Shown: in pieces, positions 13,142-21,049 of the stretch
Layout: each line of letters starts with the position of its first letter
Numbering within the stretch: the first letter of the stretch is position 1
Assembly (NCBI GenBank): GCA_034678405.1
Contig: JAXDBW010000019.1
Span: forward strand, 1 to 25,254
DNA from: JAXDBW01 sp034678405
Lineage (GTDB): Bacteria; Patescibacteriota; Patescibacteriia; UBA10025; JAHIVO01
DNA length: 25,254 bases
Reading direction: 5' to 3'
Made by a program: the position numbers and the translations under genes
Notes under the pieces: generated by a model
The model's database searches: none
What the model saw: the letters and a program-made list of their open reading frames with translations, nothing else
What the model was told of the DNA's origin: nothing

Positions 13142-13170
13142 ACATTGCCATAGATATTGGCAACTGTCAA
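13142..13170 (-). promoter_or_regulatory. Promoter of the 12763-13080 gene
   Basis: Minus strand: TTGACA (13165-13170), 17-bp spacer, CAATGT (13142-13147) preceded by TGG. The TATGGCAA start of the -10 region matches that of the UbiA unit promoter. Confidence 0.6.
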
Positions 13171-13178
13171 TTGTTGCT

Positions 13179-13207
13179 TTGCCATTTTTAAACACATCAG
13201 GCACAAT
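13179..13207 (+). promoter_or_regulatory. Leaderless promoter of recX
   Basis: TTGCCA (13179-13184), 17-bp spacer, CACAAT (13202-13207), then 6 nt to ATG 13214. Confidence 0.5.
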
Positions 13208-13213
13208 ATTGGT

Positions 13214-13738
13214 ATGTCCCAGCCAACCGCCGAAGACTACCAACACATCCGTGAAAAAATCGTCGACTATCTCGCACGGCAGTCTTTCTCTGAGCGGAAG
13301 CTACTGCAGAAAGTCACCGACCTGAAAAAGAATTACCCGAAGACGAAACGCTACGAATTTTACACACCCGTGCATGTCCAGAAGGTGCTCGATGAATTTA
13401 AAGAACAGGGCCTGATCAACGACTGGCAGTATGCCCGGGATGTCCTGCGCTCGCTGAAGGACCGCAAGGATGGTATTCACCGCATCCAGCAGAAAATGTA
13501 CCGGCGCCTGATACCCAAAGAAATTATCGAGGCCGTCCTCCGCGAGTGGCGAGAAGAGGGGAAGGATCAAGACTACGCGGTCATTATCCGGGAAACCAAA
13601 CGGAAGGCTGAACGCCTCGCAGAGAAATATCCGGGGAAACGGGAGCAGTATACGAATCGTCAGCGGCTCTACGCCTTCCTCGCGCAAAAAGGCTACGAGC
13701 CAGAGGAAATAGGGGAGATTATCCAGAGGGCAAGTTAA
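13214..13738 (+). CDS. recX: RecX-family regulatory protein
   Basis: A 174-residue, highly charged helical protein. It holds the RecX three-helix repeats: VDYLARQSFSERKLLQKV, VLDEFKEQGLINDWQYARDVLRS, and GIHRIQQKMYRRLIPKEIIEAVL, the last being the most conserved RecX block. A final LYAFLAQKGYEPEEIGEIIQ repeat is also typical. RecX binds RecA filaments and limits strand exchange in the cytoplasm. recA is not in the window. The open frame starts at 13157, but ATG 13214 fits both the family's start and the leaderless promoter. Confidence 0.88.
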   Translation: MSQPTAEDYQHIREKIVDYLARQSFSERKLLQKVTDLKKNYPKTKRYEFYTPVHVQKVLDEFKEQGLINDWQYARDVLRSLKDRKDGIHRIQQKMYRRLIPKEIIEAVLREWREEGKDQDYAVIIRETKRKAERLAEKYPGKREQYTNRQRLYAFLAQKGYEPEEIGEIIQRAS

Positions 13739-13752
13739 GGTTGCCAAAAAGT

Positions 13753-13786
13753 AAGCATTGGTATAAGGTGTATCAATTGCTTTTTT
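13753..13786 (+). terminator. Weak terminator-like hairpin after recX
   Basis: AAGCATTG (13753-13760) pairs imperfectly with CAATTGCTT (13774-13782), followed by T's. The stem is AT-rich and bulged, so termination is uncertain. A wider pairing of GCCAAAAAG (13743-13751) with the 13780-13789 region competes. Confidence 0.35.
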
Positions 13787-13867
13787 GGCATTGAAACAAA
13801 CACGGTAACAGATACAGAACCTACACAAACCTTCTGCAAAACCAAACGCAGGAGAGAAGGAGTAATC

Positions 13868-15010
13868 ATGGAGCAGAGATTTCTTGACTTTGCTGACCAG
13901 CTGGTCAACTACTGCACGGCGGTGCAGCCAGGTGAAGTGGTCATTATCCACGCTTCCGACAACACGCCGATCCCGATGATTGGCGCGGTCATTCAGGCCG
14001 TTAACCAGGCTGGTGGCAGTGTCGCCACTGTCTGGTGGGACAATGAGCAGATCAATCGGATGCTCATGCAGCAGTTCACGGAGCACAGTGAGCGCATTCA
14101 CGCGCTCGGCCCGCTCGCTCAGGCGTCGGCGGCCACCGTCAACATCGTCTTCCGCGGGTTCGACAATATGTTTGAACTCGCTGATGTACCGGCCGAACAG
14201 ATGACGCTGGCCAGTACCGGCCTCGGGCTGCATCTCCGCAATCAGCGCATCCGGCATACCCGCTGGATCCTGACGCGAATGTGGACACCCGCCATGGCCC
14301 AACTGGCGGGGATGAGCCTTGAGCGCTTCACCGACTTCTTTTTCCAGACGGTCCTGCTGGACTATGGCAAGATGTCGCGAGCCATGAACCCGCTGCAGAA
14401 GCTGATGGACCGGACGAAGAAGGTGCAGCTCATCGGCCCCGGCGATACTGACCTGACGTTCAGTCTGGATGGTATCGGCTCGGTAAAGTGCGACGGCAAA
14501 CGAAACATCCCCGACGGTGAGGTATACTCCGCGCCGGTCCGGGACTCTGCTAACGGAGTTGTCCACTACAACACGGTGACGGTGAACAAAGAGGGCCGTC
14601 GCTTCGAGGGTGTCCGATTCGAAGTGAAGGGCGGCAAGATCGTGAAGGCGACGTGTGACTCTGGCAGTCAGCAGGAACTCAATCGGTTCCTCGACACGGA
14701 TGAGGGTGCACGCTACTTCGGTGAGTTTGCCATCGGACTGAATCCGTACATCCGCGAACCGATCGGGGAAACACTCTTCGATGAGAAAATCGACGGAAGT
14801 TTCCACCTGACCCCGGGCACCTGCTACGTCGGCACGCCGGCCGATAATGGTAACCACAGTGCGATCCACTGGGATATCGTGGCGATCCAGCGGCCGGAAT
14901 ACGGCGGCGGGAAGATTATCTTCGATGGTAAGGTGATTCGCCAAGACGGACTCTTCGTCCTGCCGGAACTCGAGCGGCTCAATCCGGACCGCCTCCGCTC
15001 GCGCAGCTGA
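13868..15010 (+). CDS. M29-family aminopeptidase (AmpS/PepS type)
   Basis: A 380-residue cytoplasmic metalloaminopeptidase. The C-terminal catalytic half carries family landmarks: NIPDGEVYSAPVRDSANGVV (first Glu), RYFGEFAIGLNP (second Glu), DGSFHLTPG (His), and NHSAIHWDIV (His and Asp), which together bind two metal ions. The N-terminal half (QPGEVVIIHASDNTPIPM) fits the family fold. Length is close to the usual 370-415. AAGGAG lies five bases before ATG 13868; a weak TTGAAA/TACAGA promoter (13791-13818) precedes it. A strong terminator follows. It probably recycles peptides, important for organisms living on scavenged amino acids. Confidence 0.9.
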   Translation: MEQRFLDFADQLVNYCTAVQPGEVVIIHASDNTPIPMIGAVIQAVNQAGGSVATVWWDNEQINRMLMQQFTEHSERIHALGPLAQASAATVNIVFRGFDNMFELADVPAEQMTLASTGLGLHLRNQRIRHTRWILTRMWTPAMAQLAGMSLERFTDFFFQTVLLDYGKMSRAMNPLQKLMDRTKKVQLIGPGDTDLTFSLDGIGSVKCDGKRNIPDGEVYSAPVRDSANGVVHYNTVTVNKEGRRFEGVRFEVKGGKIVKATCDSGSQQELNRFLDTDEGARYFGEFAIGLNPYIREPIGETLFDEKIDGSFHLTPGTCYVGTPADNGNHSAIHWDIVAIQRPEYGGGKIIFDGKVIRQDGLFVLPELERLNPDRLRSRS

Positions 15011-15050
15011 TTCCATCAACCTTTTTTGCCTGTTCAACCTGCTTGCTCGT

Positions 15051-15087
15051 TCCGCCCACTACGCACGTCGTGGTGGGCGGATTTTTT
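15051..15087 (+). terminator. Terminator of the M29 gene
   Basis: TCCGCCCAC (15051-15059) pairs with GTGGGCGGA (15073-15081), with further inner pairing, followed by six T. Confidence 0.88.
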
Positions 15088-15093
15088 ATCGTA

Positions 15094-15102
15094 TGGTAGG
15101 AT
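15094..15102 (+). promoter_or_regulatory. Extended -10 promoter, leaderless, for 15109 gene
   Basis: TGG-TAGGAT (-10 at 15097-15102) ends 6 nt before ATG 15109, directly after the M29 terminator. Confidence 0.45.
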
Positions 15103-15108
15103 GTGACT

Positions 15109-15336
15109 ATGTCATTCCGTCATCATTTCAAAAACATCCGTCATGATTTTCGTGCGCCGGTACCACCCGAGCACGCCACCTCATGGAGTAGTCGGATGCG
15201 ATGGCGATTCCGCTTTCTCTTCCGGAAGTATGGCTGGAAACTGGTGATGGTGGTTGTGGCATATTATCTCATCCGTGACGTGACGCTCTATATCATTATT
15301 CCGCTCCTGATCACCCGGCGGGTGATTGCTGGGTAG
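15109..15336 (+). CDS. Small single-TM protein (75 aa)
   Basis: A basic N-terminal half (FRHHFKNIRHDF, SRMRWRFRFLFRKYGWK) leads to one long hydrophobic segment at about residues 44-69 (LVMVVVAYYLIRD...LYIIIPLLI), then RRVIAG. It is likely a bitopic or hairpin inner-membrane protein with the basic part in the cytoplasm. No Shine-Dalgarno. The family is not recognised. The ThpR gene starts 39 nt downstream. Confidence 0.6.
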   Translation: MSFRHHFKNIRHDFRAPVPPEHATSWSSRMRWRFRFLFRKYGWKLVMVVVAYYLIRDVTLYIIIPLLITRRVIAG

Positions 15337-15375
15337 ATATTACGATGTGGCGAGTAGGGGAGAAAAGATTTGTAT

Positions 15376-15888
15376 ATGCGATTATTCATAGCCATCCCGA
15401 TACCGTATAAAACCCAGCGCGCGTTGCAGCGGATACTGCGGACGCTACCCCTCTATGACGTCAGACTGACGCCTACTGCGCGATGGCATCTGACGCTTGT
15501 GTTTTTAGGAGAGCAGGAAACTGATAAACAATCAGATATTGTGGCCGCCATGCGGTTTGTAGGGCGTACCGCTCAGCCGTTTGAGTGTTTGATTACGTCC
15601 GTATGTGCTTTTGGTCATGCGTCGCGTCCGCATCTGGCGGCGATAGTCTCACCCGAGCGCCCGCTCATGCAGCTGCATGCACAACTACATGGACGACTCG
15701 CTGTGACAGTCACCCGTCATTATCAGCCACATATTTCACTTGGTCAGTTACGAGCGGGTAGTACTATTCCAGATCAAGCCGTCGGACCAATTCCGCTACT
15801 GGCCCGTGAATTACTACTGATACGAAGCGTTCTCAGTCATAATGGCGCACGGTATACTATACTGGAGCGGATTCAGTTTGGTTCCTAA
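15376..15888 (+). CDS. thpR: RNA 2',3'-cyclic phosphodiesterase (2H family, LigT/ThpR)
   Basis: A 170-residue protein starting MRLFIAIPIP, the typical opening of the LigT/ThpR group. It carries the two catalytic H-x-[TS]-x motifs, H38-L-T-L and H119-I-S-L, about 80 residues apart as usual. The enzyme opens 2',3'-cyclic phosphates on RNA ends to 2'-phosphates. ATG 15376 is preferred to the in-frame TTG 15370. Upstream there is only a GGGGAG about 14 nt away, so initiation does not depend on a normal Shine-Dalgarno. It probably shares a transcript with the gene at 15109. Confidence 0.9.
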   Translation: MRLFIAIPIPYKTQRALQRILRTLPLYDVRLTPTARWHLTLVFLGEQETDKQSDIVAAMRFVGRTAQPFECLITSVCAFGHASRPHLAAIVSPERPLMQLHAQLHGRLAVTVTRHYQPHISLGQLRAGSTIPDQAVGPIPLLARELLLIRSVLSHNGARYTILERIQFGS

Positions 15889-15894
15889 TCGTAT

Positions 15895-15923
15895 TTGAAT
15901 ATTTGTAAAAAATAGAGGACAAT
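15895..15923 (+). promoter_or_regulatory. Leaderless promoter of the HD/zincin operon
   Basis: TTGAAT (15895-15900), 17-bp spacer, GACAAT (15918-15923), then 7 nt to ATG 15931. Confidence 0.55.
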
Positions 15924-15930
15924 ATAGTAT

Positions 15931-16848
15931 ATGTCCGAAACGCGAGAATCATCTATAGAGCAGCATACGGTCGGCACGTCAGAGACGTCACTTGAGCGGG
16001 ATGAACTGTTTCGCGAATTGCCAGAAAGCGTCCGGGAAATACTTGGCAGCCAGGAGCAAGCCATGCTTGATCGCATCCGAGCCAAGGACGAGCTGACGTA
16101 CGCGCATTCTCTCGAAGTTGCTCGGCTGGCCAGTAGTACCTGGCCGGTATTTGCCGAGGAGCTCGAGGCGGCTGGAATCACGCAGGCCGATATGGTTCGC
16201 GCAGGCGCCCTTCATGATGTCGGGAAATTGATCCTACCCGACAGTGTATTAGAAAATGATTTAGGCACTGAAGAGCTGCGTGTTATGCTACGGGAATTTA
16301 TCGAGGATGAACCTGATGAGGCGACTGCGCTGCTCCGGTCAAAAGGCAAACTTTCAGACAAACGGACCGTCCGGGAACTGTCGGATGATGTGCTTGCCAG
16401 TATTGACCCGCGTGACGCATTACCACTCGAGTATCTATTCCGTAATAATCCGACTGCGCAGGCAGAGATTATCAGCGCTGGCTTTGATCCACACATGACA
16501 TTTATGGACGCGCTAAAAAAACATGAAACGGCCTCAGCGGAAATTATTAGCGGCTCAGAGATAGATCATCGCGCACTCGTGGCAGCTCTGGCCAGTGCGC
16601 ACCATAACTATCGCGGGATAGATCGGCTGGTCTACGAGCAGGACGGCATCGAGCACGAGGTCCCTGTCACAGCGGTTGAGCTGCTCCACCAAATCGACGT
16701 ATACCAGTCCATGACCGGTCAGCGCCAATACCAGCAAAGCATGACCGAGGATCAGGCGCGTGCTCGGCTGGAGGAAATGGCTGAGAAAAAAATACTTAAT
16801 GCCGACATCTTGAAGCGCTGGATGTCTGCACAACAATCGAATTCATAA
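15931..16848 (+). CDS. HD-domain protein, degenerate HD-GYP-like
   Basis: A 305-residue soluble protein. The HD core is clear: YAH59SLEVARLA, then GALH95D96VGKLILPDSVL. Later parts match HD-GYP order: an HHN stretch (ASAHHNYRGI) where HHExxDGxGYP is normal, and VTAVELLHQIDVYQSMTGQRQYQQSMTEDQAR, matching the 'vaDxfdAlts.RpYr' helix. About 75 residues are inserted between these (roughly 118-200). The GYP triad is missing, so cyclic-di-GMP hydrolysis is doubtful although a metal-dependent phosphohydrolase is likely. First gene of a five-gene plus-strand run. Confidence 0.8.
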   Translation: MSETRESSIEQHTVGTSETSLERDELFRELPESVREILGSQEQAMLDRIRAKDELTYAHSLEVARLASSTWPVFAEELEAAGITQADMVRAGALHDVGKLILPDSVLENDLGTEELRVMLREFIEDEPDEATALLRSKGKLSDKRTVRELSDDVLASIDPRDALPLEYLFRNNPTAQAEIISAGFDPHMTFMDALKKHETASAEIISGSEIDHRALVAALASAHHNYRGIDRLVYEQDGIEHEVPVTAVELLHQIDVYQSMTGQRQYQQSMTEDQARARLEEMAEKKILNADILKRWMSAQQSNS

Positions 16849-16865
16849 TTTTACCGCAAGACATC

Positions 16866-17645
16866 ATGGATCAAGAGAAAACACATGAGCTACGGGGAGA
16901 ATCTGAGCGGAACCGGGAGGAATACGTAGCAGAGATAACGAAACGATTAGCGGATCTGTGGGATCAACACGGTTTTCGCTGCCAACGGGAAATAGAATTT
17001 AGTGATACGCTCGACAGAACTCAAAGTAGCGCTCGGGTGATCCATTCGCCCACATCACTATATAATCCGGAGGAAGTATTTCAAGTCCGTATGTATGTTA
17101 GTCCTGACACGGCTGAGCGTGAGCAATTACTCAGTACGCTTGACTGGATGCTGCCGCATGAAGTGTCGCACGTTATTACCGATGCGCACAAAACTGACCT
17201 GAGACCTCCACTCAGTGATGAGGTACATGCTGATCTTGAACAATCCAACGCTGATCTCAAGCCGGAGGTGTTCTATACTGGGGCAGACGAAGTAGCTACG
17301 GATGTGGTAGCGTGGCGACTGCAGCAGTCCACCGAGGCTCAGCATCGCTTTGCCGAGAGTCTTGCCTCATTCATGCATCAGGATATGACCCAGGAGCAGT
17401 CGGGTAAACTAGAGCCTTTTCTCCGGGACCGGGCACGATTTACTGTTTTGGTTGATTTTCTCAAAGAGCAGGGAATAGATGTTGAATCGGACGATCGTTT
17501 TACCGAGGTACTCGCATACTGGGAGACAGACGTGTCAACGCTCAATGCAGACGATCAGAGACGGTATGGTGAGTTATTGAGGTATCTCCTGCAGATAACT
17601 GAACGGACTCTCCACATACCAATTAATCAAGATGAACGCACATGA
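16866..17645 (+). CDS. Putative HExxH metalloprotease-like protein (259 aa)
   Basis: A soluble, acidic protein with L-P-H98-E-V-S-H102 in the centre and GADE142VATDVVAWRL 44 residues later. HExxH plus a downstream glutamate in a helix is the gluzincin arrangement, so a zinc peptidase is plausible. No signal peptide. The C-terminal part is helical and charged. It starts 17 nt after the HD gene without Shine-Dalgarno, and its TGA stop overlaps the next start codon (ATGA at 17642-17645), so the genes are translationally coupled. Family not recognised. Confidence 0.7.
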   Translation: MDQEKTHELRGESERNREEYVAEITKRLADLWDQHGFRCQREIEFSDTLDRTQSSARVIHSPTSLYNPEEVFQVRMYVSPDTAEREQLLSTLDWMLPHEVSHVITDAHKTDLRPPLSDEVHADLEQSNADLKPEVFYTGADEVATDVVAWRLQQSTEAQHRFAESLASFMHQDMTQEQSGKLEPFLRDRARFTVLVDFLKEQGIDVESDDRFTEVLAYWETDVSTLNADDQRRYGELLRYLLQITERTLHIPINQDERT

Positions 17646-18433
17646 CCCAGGCTCCACACATTCGCCCCACTCTCATTATCCTATTAGTAGCAGTGCTTGC
17701 TGTAGGCGGAGTGGGCATTTTTTTGCTTACGCGAGATAATAGTACGCCGCCGAGTACATCCGTTGCGGTGACCGCGACCAACGAGAGTCCCGTCAATGAA
17801 GTCACCACAAATACAGTGCCCGAATATGATCCAAATGAAATATTAGTCCCCGAAACAAACACGGCCCCAGTGGAGTTACTCGATTATTCCGTTCCAGAAA
17901 ACTGGACATCTGCCGATGATCACGACGGGGACGGGCTCAAGGCCTTCCGTGAATTTCATTATGGCACGAGTGATGAGGATCGGGATTCGGATGATGATGA
18001 GTATGCGGATATGGATGAAATACTGAATCAATACAACCCGACCGGCCCCGGAAACATGGATGCGGATTATTTTGTACATACGCATTGTCCGAATGTCTGG
18101 CAACAGGCAATCTGCAATAACTATACTCAAGAAACCAAAGATCAAGTGAAGCGATTGTGTCCACCCTGGGGCGAGATGGCCGCCGAATACTGTGATATAT
18201 ATCGCTCTTATGATTTAGAACATATTGATTCAACAACCTACAATCAGCTCAGTAGTCAAATTCTGACTACATCCGAGTCGGCCTGTGATGAGACGAAAGC
18301 AATACTGGATGATGGCTTACGAGATTATTTACAAAACATTGGAGTGACGATTCGAGACGATGCAGTATGCACCACTATGCTACAAACCGCACAGTACATG
18401 TGCAATTTGCAATACATACTAGATAATACCTAG
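17642..18433 (+). CDS. Anchored protein with calcium-binding TSP3-like segment
   Basis: A 263-residue protein with one N-terminal TM helix (about 9-29), a Thr/Asn/Pro-rich linker to about residue 75, then a segment DDHDGDGLKAFREFHYGTS with DRDSDDDEYADMDEILNQYNP. This matches the CPR-type thrombospondin-3-like pattern 'DxDGDGLxxxEE...YGTDP...DxDGDGxxDxxE...YNPxGPG' and should bind Ca2+. The C-terminal 125 residues hold eight or so cysteines (HCPNVWQQAIC, LCPPWGEMAAEYC), likely in disulfides outside the cell. It overlaps the HExxH gene by 4 nt. Confidence 0.8.
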   Translation: MTQAPHIRPTLIILLVAVLAVGGVGIFLLTRDNSTPPSTSVAVTATNESPVNEVTTNTVPEYDPNEILVPETNTAPVELLDYSVPENWTSADDHDGDGLKAFREFHYGTSDEDRDSDDDEYADMDEILNQYNPTGPGNMDADYFVHTHCPNVWQQAICNNYTQETKDQVKRLCPPWGEMAAEYCDIYRSYDLEHIDSTTYNQLSSQILTTSESACDETKAILDDGLRDYLQNIGVTIRDDAVCTTMLQTAQYMCNLQYILDNT

Positions 18434-18448
18434 ACGCTCAAGAAATAT

Positions 18449-19180
18449 ATGCAGCACATCCAGACAGCTCACCATGTCCTCGCTACCTACCAGCGCGGAG
18501 ACACACACGCCGAGCGCTTAGCCCTCGTCTTGCCGGGGCGGCTGGATACGAAAGACTACCCGCATATGCGAAGCCACGTAGACTTCCTCTCTCGCCGGGG
18601 ATATTTCGCGCTGTCATTTGACCCGCCGGGGACCTGGGAAAGTCCGGGAGGCATCGAGCTCTATACCATGACGAATTACCTACAGGCTATCGACGACCTG
18701 ATTGAGTATTTTGGCAACCGGCCAACATTTCTCATGGGTCACAGCCGGGGCGGGAGCGTAGCTATGCAGGCAGCCATGACCAATCAGTATGTCACTCATT
18801 TCGCAGCTATCATGTCCTCAGCTGCCCCCAGTAAGCCCGATCACAAACTTGATTCTCGTGGCGTGCACATATCACACCGAGATCTACCAGGGAAGCCTGA
18901 CGAGAAACGCAGGTTTGATTTGCCGAAGTCGTTTTTCGCTGATAGCGCGCAGTATGATATGCTCGTCGGGTTGCCGACCTGTACGAAGCCGAAACTGTTT
19001 GGGCTCGGTTTGCAGGATGGGGTGCTGTCACCTGCGGTTGTGCGCGAGGGCTACGACGCGGCGGCTGAGCCGAAGTCGTTAGTTGAGTTTGACTTCGGTC
19101 ATGACTATCGTCACTATCCTGAGCAGATCACTGTAGTTGAAAAGGCAGTCGGGGAGTGGCTGGAGAGTCAGGGCCTATGA
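18449..19180 (+). CDS. Alpha/beta hydrolase with GHSRGG nucleophile elbow
   Basis: A 243-residue cytoplasmic hydrolase. The catalytic serine is S99 in G-H-S-R-G-G; likely Asp in GLQDGVLSP and His in FGHDYRHYP complete the triad. An oxyanion-hole region LVLPGRLDTKDYPHM precedes the typical FDPPGTWES turn. The substrate is unknown; esterases and serine aminopeptidases share this layout. It begins 15 nt after the TSP3-like gene and its stop overlaps the start of a second, smaller hydrolase (ATGA), so the pair is translationally coupled. Confidence 0.85.
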   Translation: MQHIQTAHHVLATYQRGDTHAERLALVLPGRLDTKDYPHMRSHVDFLSRRGYFALSFDPPGTWESPGGIELYTMTNYLQAIDDLIEYFGNRPTFLMGHSRGGSVAMQAAMTNQYVTHFAAIMSSAAPSKPDHKLDSRGVHISHRDLPGKPDEKRRFDLPKSFFADSAQYDMLVGLPTCTKPKLFGLGLQDGVLSPAVVREGYDAAAEPKSLVEFDFGHDYRHYPEQITVVEKAVGEWLESQGL

Positions 19181-19737
19181 AACCGAACATTATCCTCATC
19201 CATGGCAATGGTGGCGGGACGGGACAGGACAATTGGTTTCCGTATGCAAAAAAAGAATTTGAACAGCGAGGGCACATCGTAATTGCTCCGGATATGCCTG
19301 ATCCGATCGAAGCCAAAGCATCGGTGTGGCTACCGTATTTAGAAAACGAACTTCGGGCAGATAGCAATACCATTATCATTGGGCACTCGTCTGGGGCGGT
19401 AGCTGCCATGCGCTATGCCGAGACTCATCAGCTATATGGTTCTGTATTAGTGGGGACCTGCTATACCGACCTCGGCGCGGACAGTGAAAAAATTAGCGGC
19501 TACTATGACGCACCCTGGGATTGGGAGGCGATCAAACGAAATCAGCGGTGGATTATCGAATTCGCCTCGACTGATGATCCGTACATCCCGATCAGTGAAG
19601 CGCGGTATGTGCACCAGCAGCTCGATACGGAGTACTATGAATATACCGATCGAGGGCATTTCGGTTCGGACAAAGGGCGGTACGACACTTTCCCCGAGCT
19701 GATACAGGCGGTGATGGCGCGGCTGGAGCAGAAATAA
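19177..19737 (+). CDS. RBBP9/YdeN-like serine hydrolase
   Basis: A 186-residue small alpha/beta hydrolase. N-terminus NIILIHGNGGGTGQDNWFPY is typical of the RBBP9/YdeN group, which then has the nucleophile in IIIGHS71SGAVAAMRY. Asp in FASTDDPYIP and His in DRGHFG complete the triad. Only the core domain is present, as usual for the family. ATG 19177 overlaps the previous stop by 4 nt. It ends the plus-strand run; the hairpin that follows has its T run only on the minus strand. Confidence 0.88.
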   Translation: MKPNIILIHGNGGGTGQDNWFPYAKKEFEQRGHIVIAPDMPDPIEAKASVWLPYLENELRADSNTIIIGHSSGAVAAMRYAETHQLYGSVLVGTCYTDLGADSEKISGYYDAPWDWEAIKRNQRWIIEFASTDDPYIPISEARYVHQQLDTEYYEYTDRGHFGSDKGRYDTFPELIQAVMARLEQK

Positions 19738-19771
19738 AAAAAGACCGATACGAGAGTACCCCGTACCGGTC
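19735..19771 (-). terminator. Terminator of the 19809-20804 gene
   Basis: On the minus strand GACCGGTACG pairs with CGTATCGGTC (19762-19771 with 19743-19752), followed by seven T. Confidence 0.9.
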
Positions 19772-19808
19772 ACATGCATGTGAACAGTGAGAGAAAGATC
19801 AGAGATGA

Positions 19809-20804
19809 CTAGTTGGTCGTCGCCTTTTCGGGCTCCGCAGCCACTGCGCTGTCGGCCGAGCCTTCGGATGACTGGTCCGAAATCTCCGGAGCCTTCGGTC
19901 CGAGGCCAAGCATCTTACGCACCCGCTGGTAGAGTGATGGCTTGGCGCCACGTTCGACATCGAGGTCAAACATCGCCCCGAGCATATTCCGCTCTGCCGG
20001 CGTGAGGTCGTCCGTTTCCTCCTGTACCCGATAGGTATAGATCACGCGGAGTTCGTCGTCCTTAGTGAGGCCGATGGTCAGACGAGTGAGCTGGCCGTCT
20101 TGCTCCAGAATCGGCAACAGATGCCGCTCGACCAGGTCGTGTGCCTCGTCACGCTTGACCGCGTGCAATTCGGGCAGCCGCTCGGCTTCGCGATGCAGGC
20201 GTTTCGCTTCGTCCCGCATGCCGCTGATCTGTGTTGCCAGACGATCCAGTTCATTCTGCTCGGTGAGCAATTCCGTCCCAGCGGATTTTTCGATTTCGAT
20301 TCCGAGATCATCCCTGCCAGTCGTCACGGTGATCGATCCGGGCTCATCACCCTGTATGGTCAGCCGACGATCCCCGTACAGCTCGTGGTGCTCACCCGGA
20401 AGCAGATCGGAAATCTGGAAACGGAGCTTCGTCCGCCGACGATTGAGCTCGGTGCTCAGACGATCAGCCTCTTCGTCGAGGAAATCTGCCTGTCCGGTCT
20501 TGTCCTTGATGATGCGGTCGAGATTCATTGATTCGTGGAGAGCCGCCTTGACCACGTCGGGGAGACCCTCGAGGGTATCGAGACTGACGTCCTTGTCAGC
20601 GAATCCGTCGCGGAATCGTTTGATCGTGCCGGACTTCGGATCCATCAGGATGGCGGTCGTATCGACGTTAGCGCCGACTAATCCGCTCAGCAGGCCGAGC
20701 GGAGGAAATCCACTACTGACGATACCTTCTGCGATCATTTCGACAAACTCGTCGGGCATGTCATCCAAGGCATGACAGTTGGGATCGCCACATAGTTTGC
20801 ACAT
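19809..20804 (-). CDS. Zinc-knuckle and coiled-coil protein of unknown function (331 aa)
   Basis: ATG 20804 follows AAGGAGG. The N-terminus C2-K-L-C5-G-D-P-N-C10-H11 looks like a small metal knuckle. Residues about 95-130 and 180-225 are strongly heptad-like and charged (LDEEADRLSTELNRRRTKL; EQNELDRLATQISGMRDEAKRLHREAERL), with a beta-rich stretch between and after (HELYGDRRLTIQGDEPGSITVTTG; RLTIGLTKDDELRVIYTYRV). The tail is acidic and low-complexity. No signal peptide or TM. Promoter, palindromic leader and strong terminator make it a single-gene unit. Confidence 0.75.
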   Translation of the reverse strand: MCKLCGDPNCHALDDMPDEFVEMIAEGIVSSGFPPLGLLSGLVGANVDTTAILMDPKSGTIKRFRDGFADKDVSLDTLEGLPDVVKAALHESMNLDRIIKDKTGQADFLDEEADRLSTELNRRRTKLRFQISDLLPGEHHELYGDRRLTIQGDEPGSITVTTGRDDLGIEIEKSAGTELLTEQNELDRLATQISGMRDEAKRLHREAERLPELHAVKRDEAHDLVERHLLPILEQDGQLTRLTIGLTKDDELRVIYTYRVQEETDDLTPAERNMLGAMFDLDVERGAKPSLYQRVRKMLGLGPKAPEISDQSSEGSADSAVAAEPEKATTN

Positions 20805-20856
20805 TACGTGCCTCCTTCTACTGCATACGCAGCGTTTCTAGGTTTTCGAAAAAAAC

Positions 20857-20879
20857 ATATTACACACTCTGTGTAATAT
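20857..20879. promoter_or_regulatory. Perfect palindrome at predicted transcription start
   Basis: ATATTACACA (20857-20866) and TGTGTAATAT (20870-20879) are perfect complements around CTC. The predicted start site of the 19809-20804 transcript is about 20879, so the palindrome covers the first bases of the mRNA; on the minus strand a run of seven T follows. It could be an operator or an early attenuator. Confidence 0.6.
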
Positions 20880-20885
20880 CCGGCG

Positions 20886-20914
20886 ATGATATCACTGAGT
20901 GAGAATATTGTCAA
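20886..20914 (-). promoter_or_regulatory. Promoter of the 19809-20804 gene
   Basis: Minus strand: TTGACA (20909-20914), 17-bp spacer, TATCAT (20886-20891). Confidence 0.8.
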
Positions 20915-20932
20915 CCAATTGCATGTTCCCCC

Positions 20933-20961
20933 TTGACAAAACCCACATCCCATGGTAGGAT
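20933..20961 (+). promoter_or_regulatory. Promoter of the 21050-22492 ORF
   Basis: TTGACA (20933-20938), 17-bp spacer, TAGGAT (20956-20961) preceded by TGG. The leader is about 80 nt with a CTCGCAC/GTGTGAG hairpin (about 21000-21018). Confidence 0.75.
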
Positions 20962-21049
20962 GGCTGGTTCGTTTTTTGTCCTTTGATAACCATATGCTCT
21001 CGCACTGAACGTGTGAGAAATCTCGCATGAGAGAGGAGGTGATTTCAGA

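Noticed and set aside
13301..15037. Minus-strand open frame of 578 codons, the longest in the window
   Set aside because: It runs antisense through recX, the intergenic region and the M29 gene, shows Arg/Asp/His/Leu-rich shadow composition, has no domain match, and crosses the M29 promoter and leader.
20065..20775. Plus-strand open frame of 236 codons
   Set aside because: Antisense to the coiled-coil protein at 19809-20804; its Ser/Arg-rich composition is the mirror of that gene's codons, and it has no ribosome binding site.
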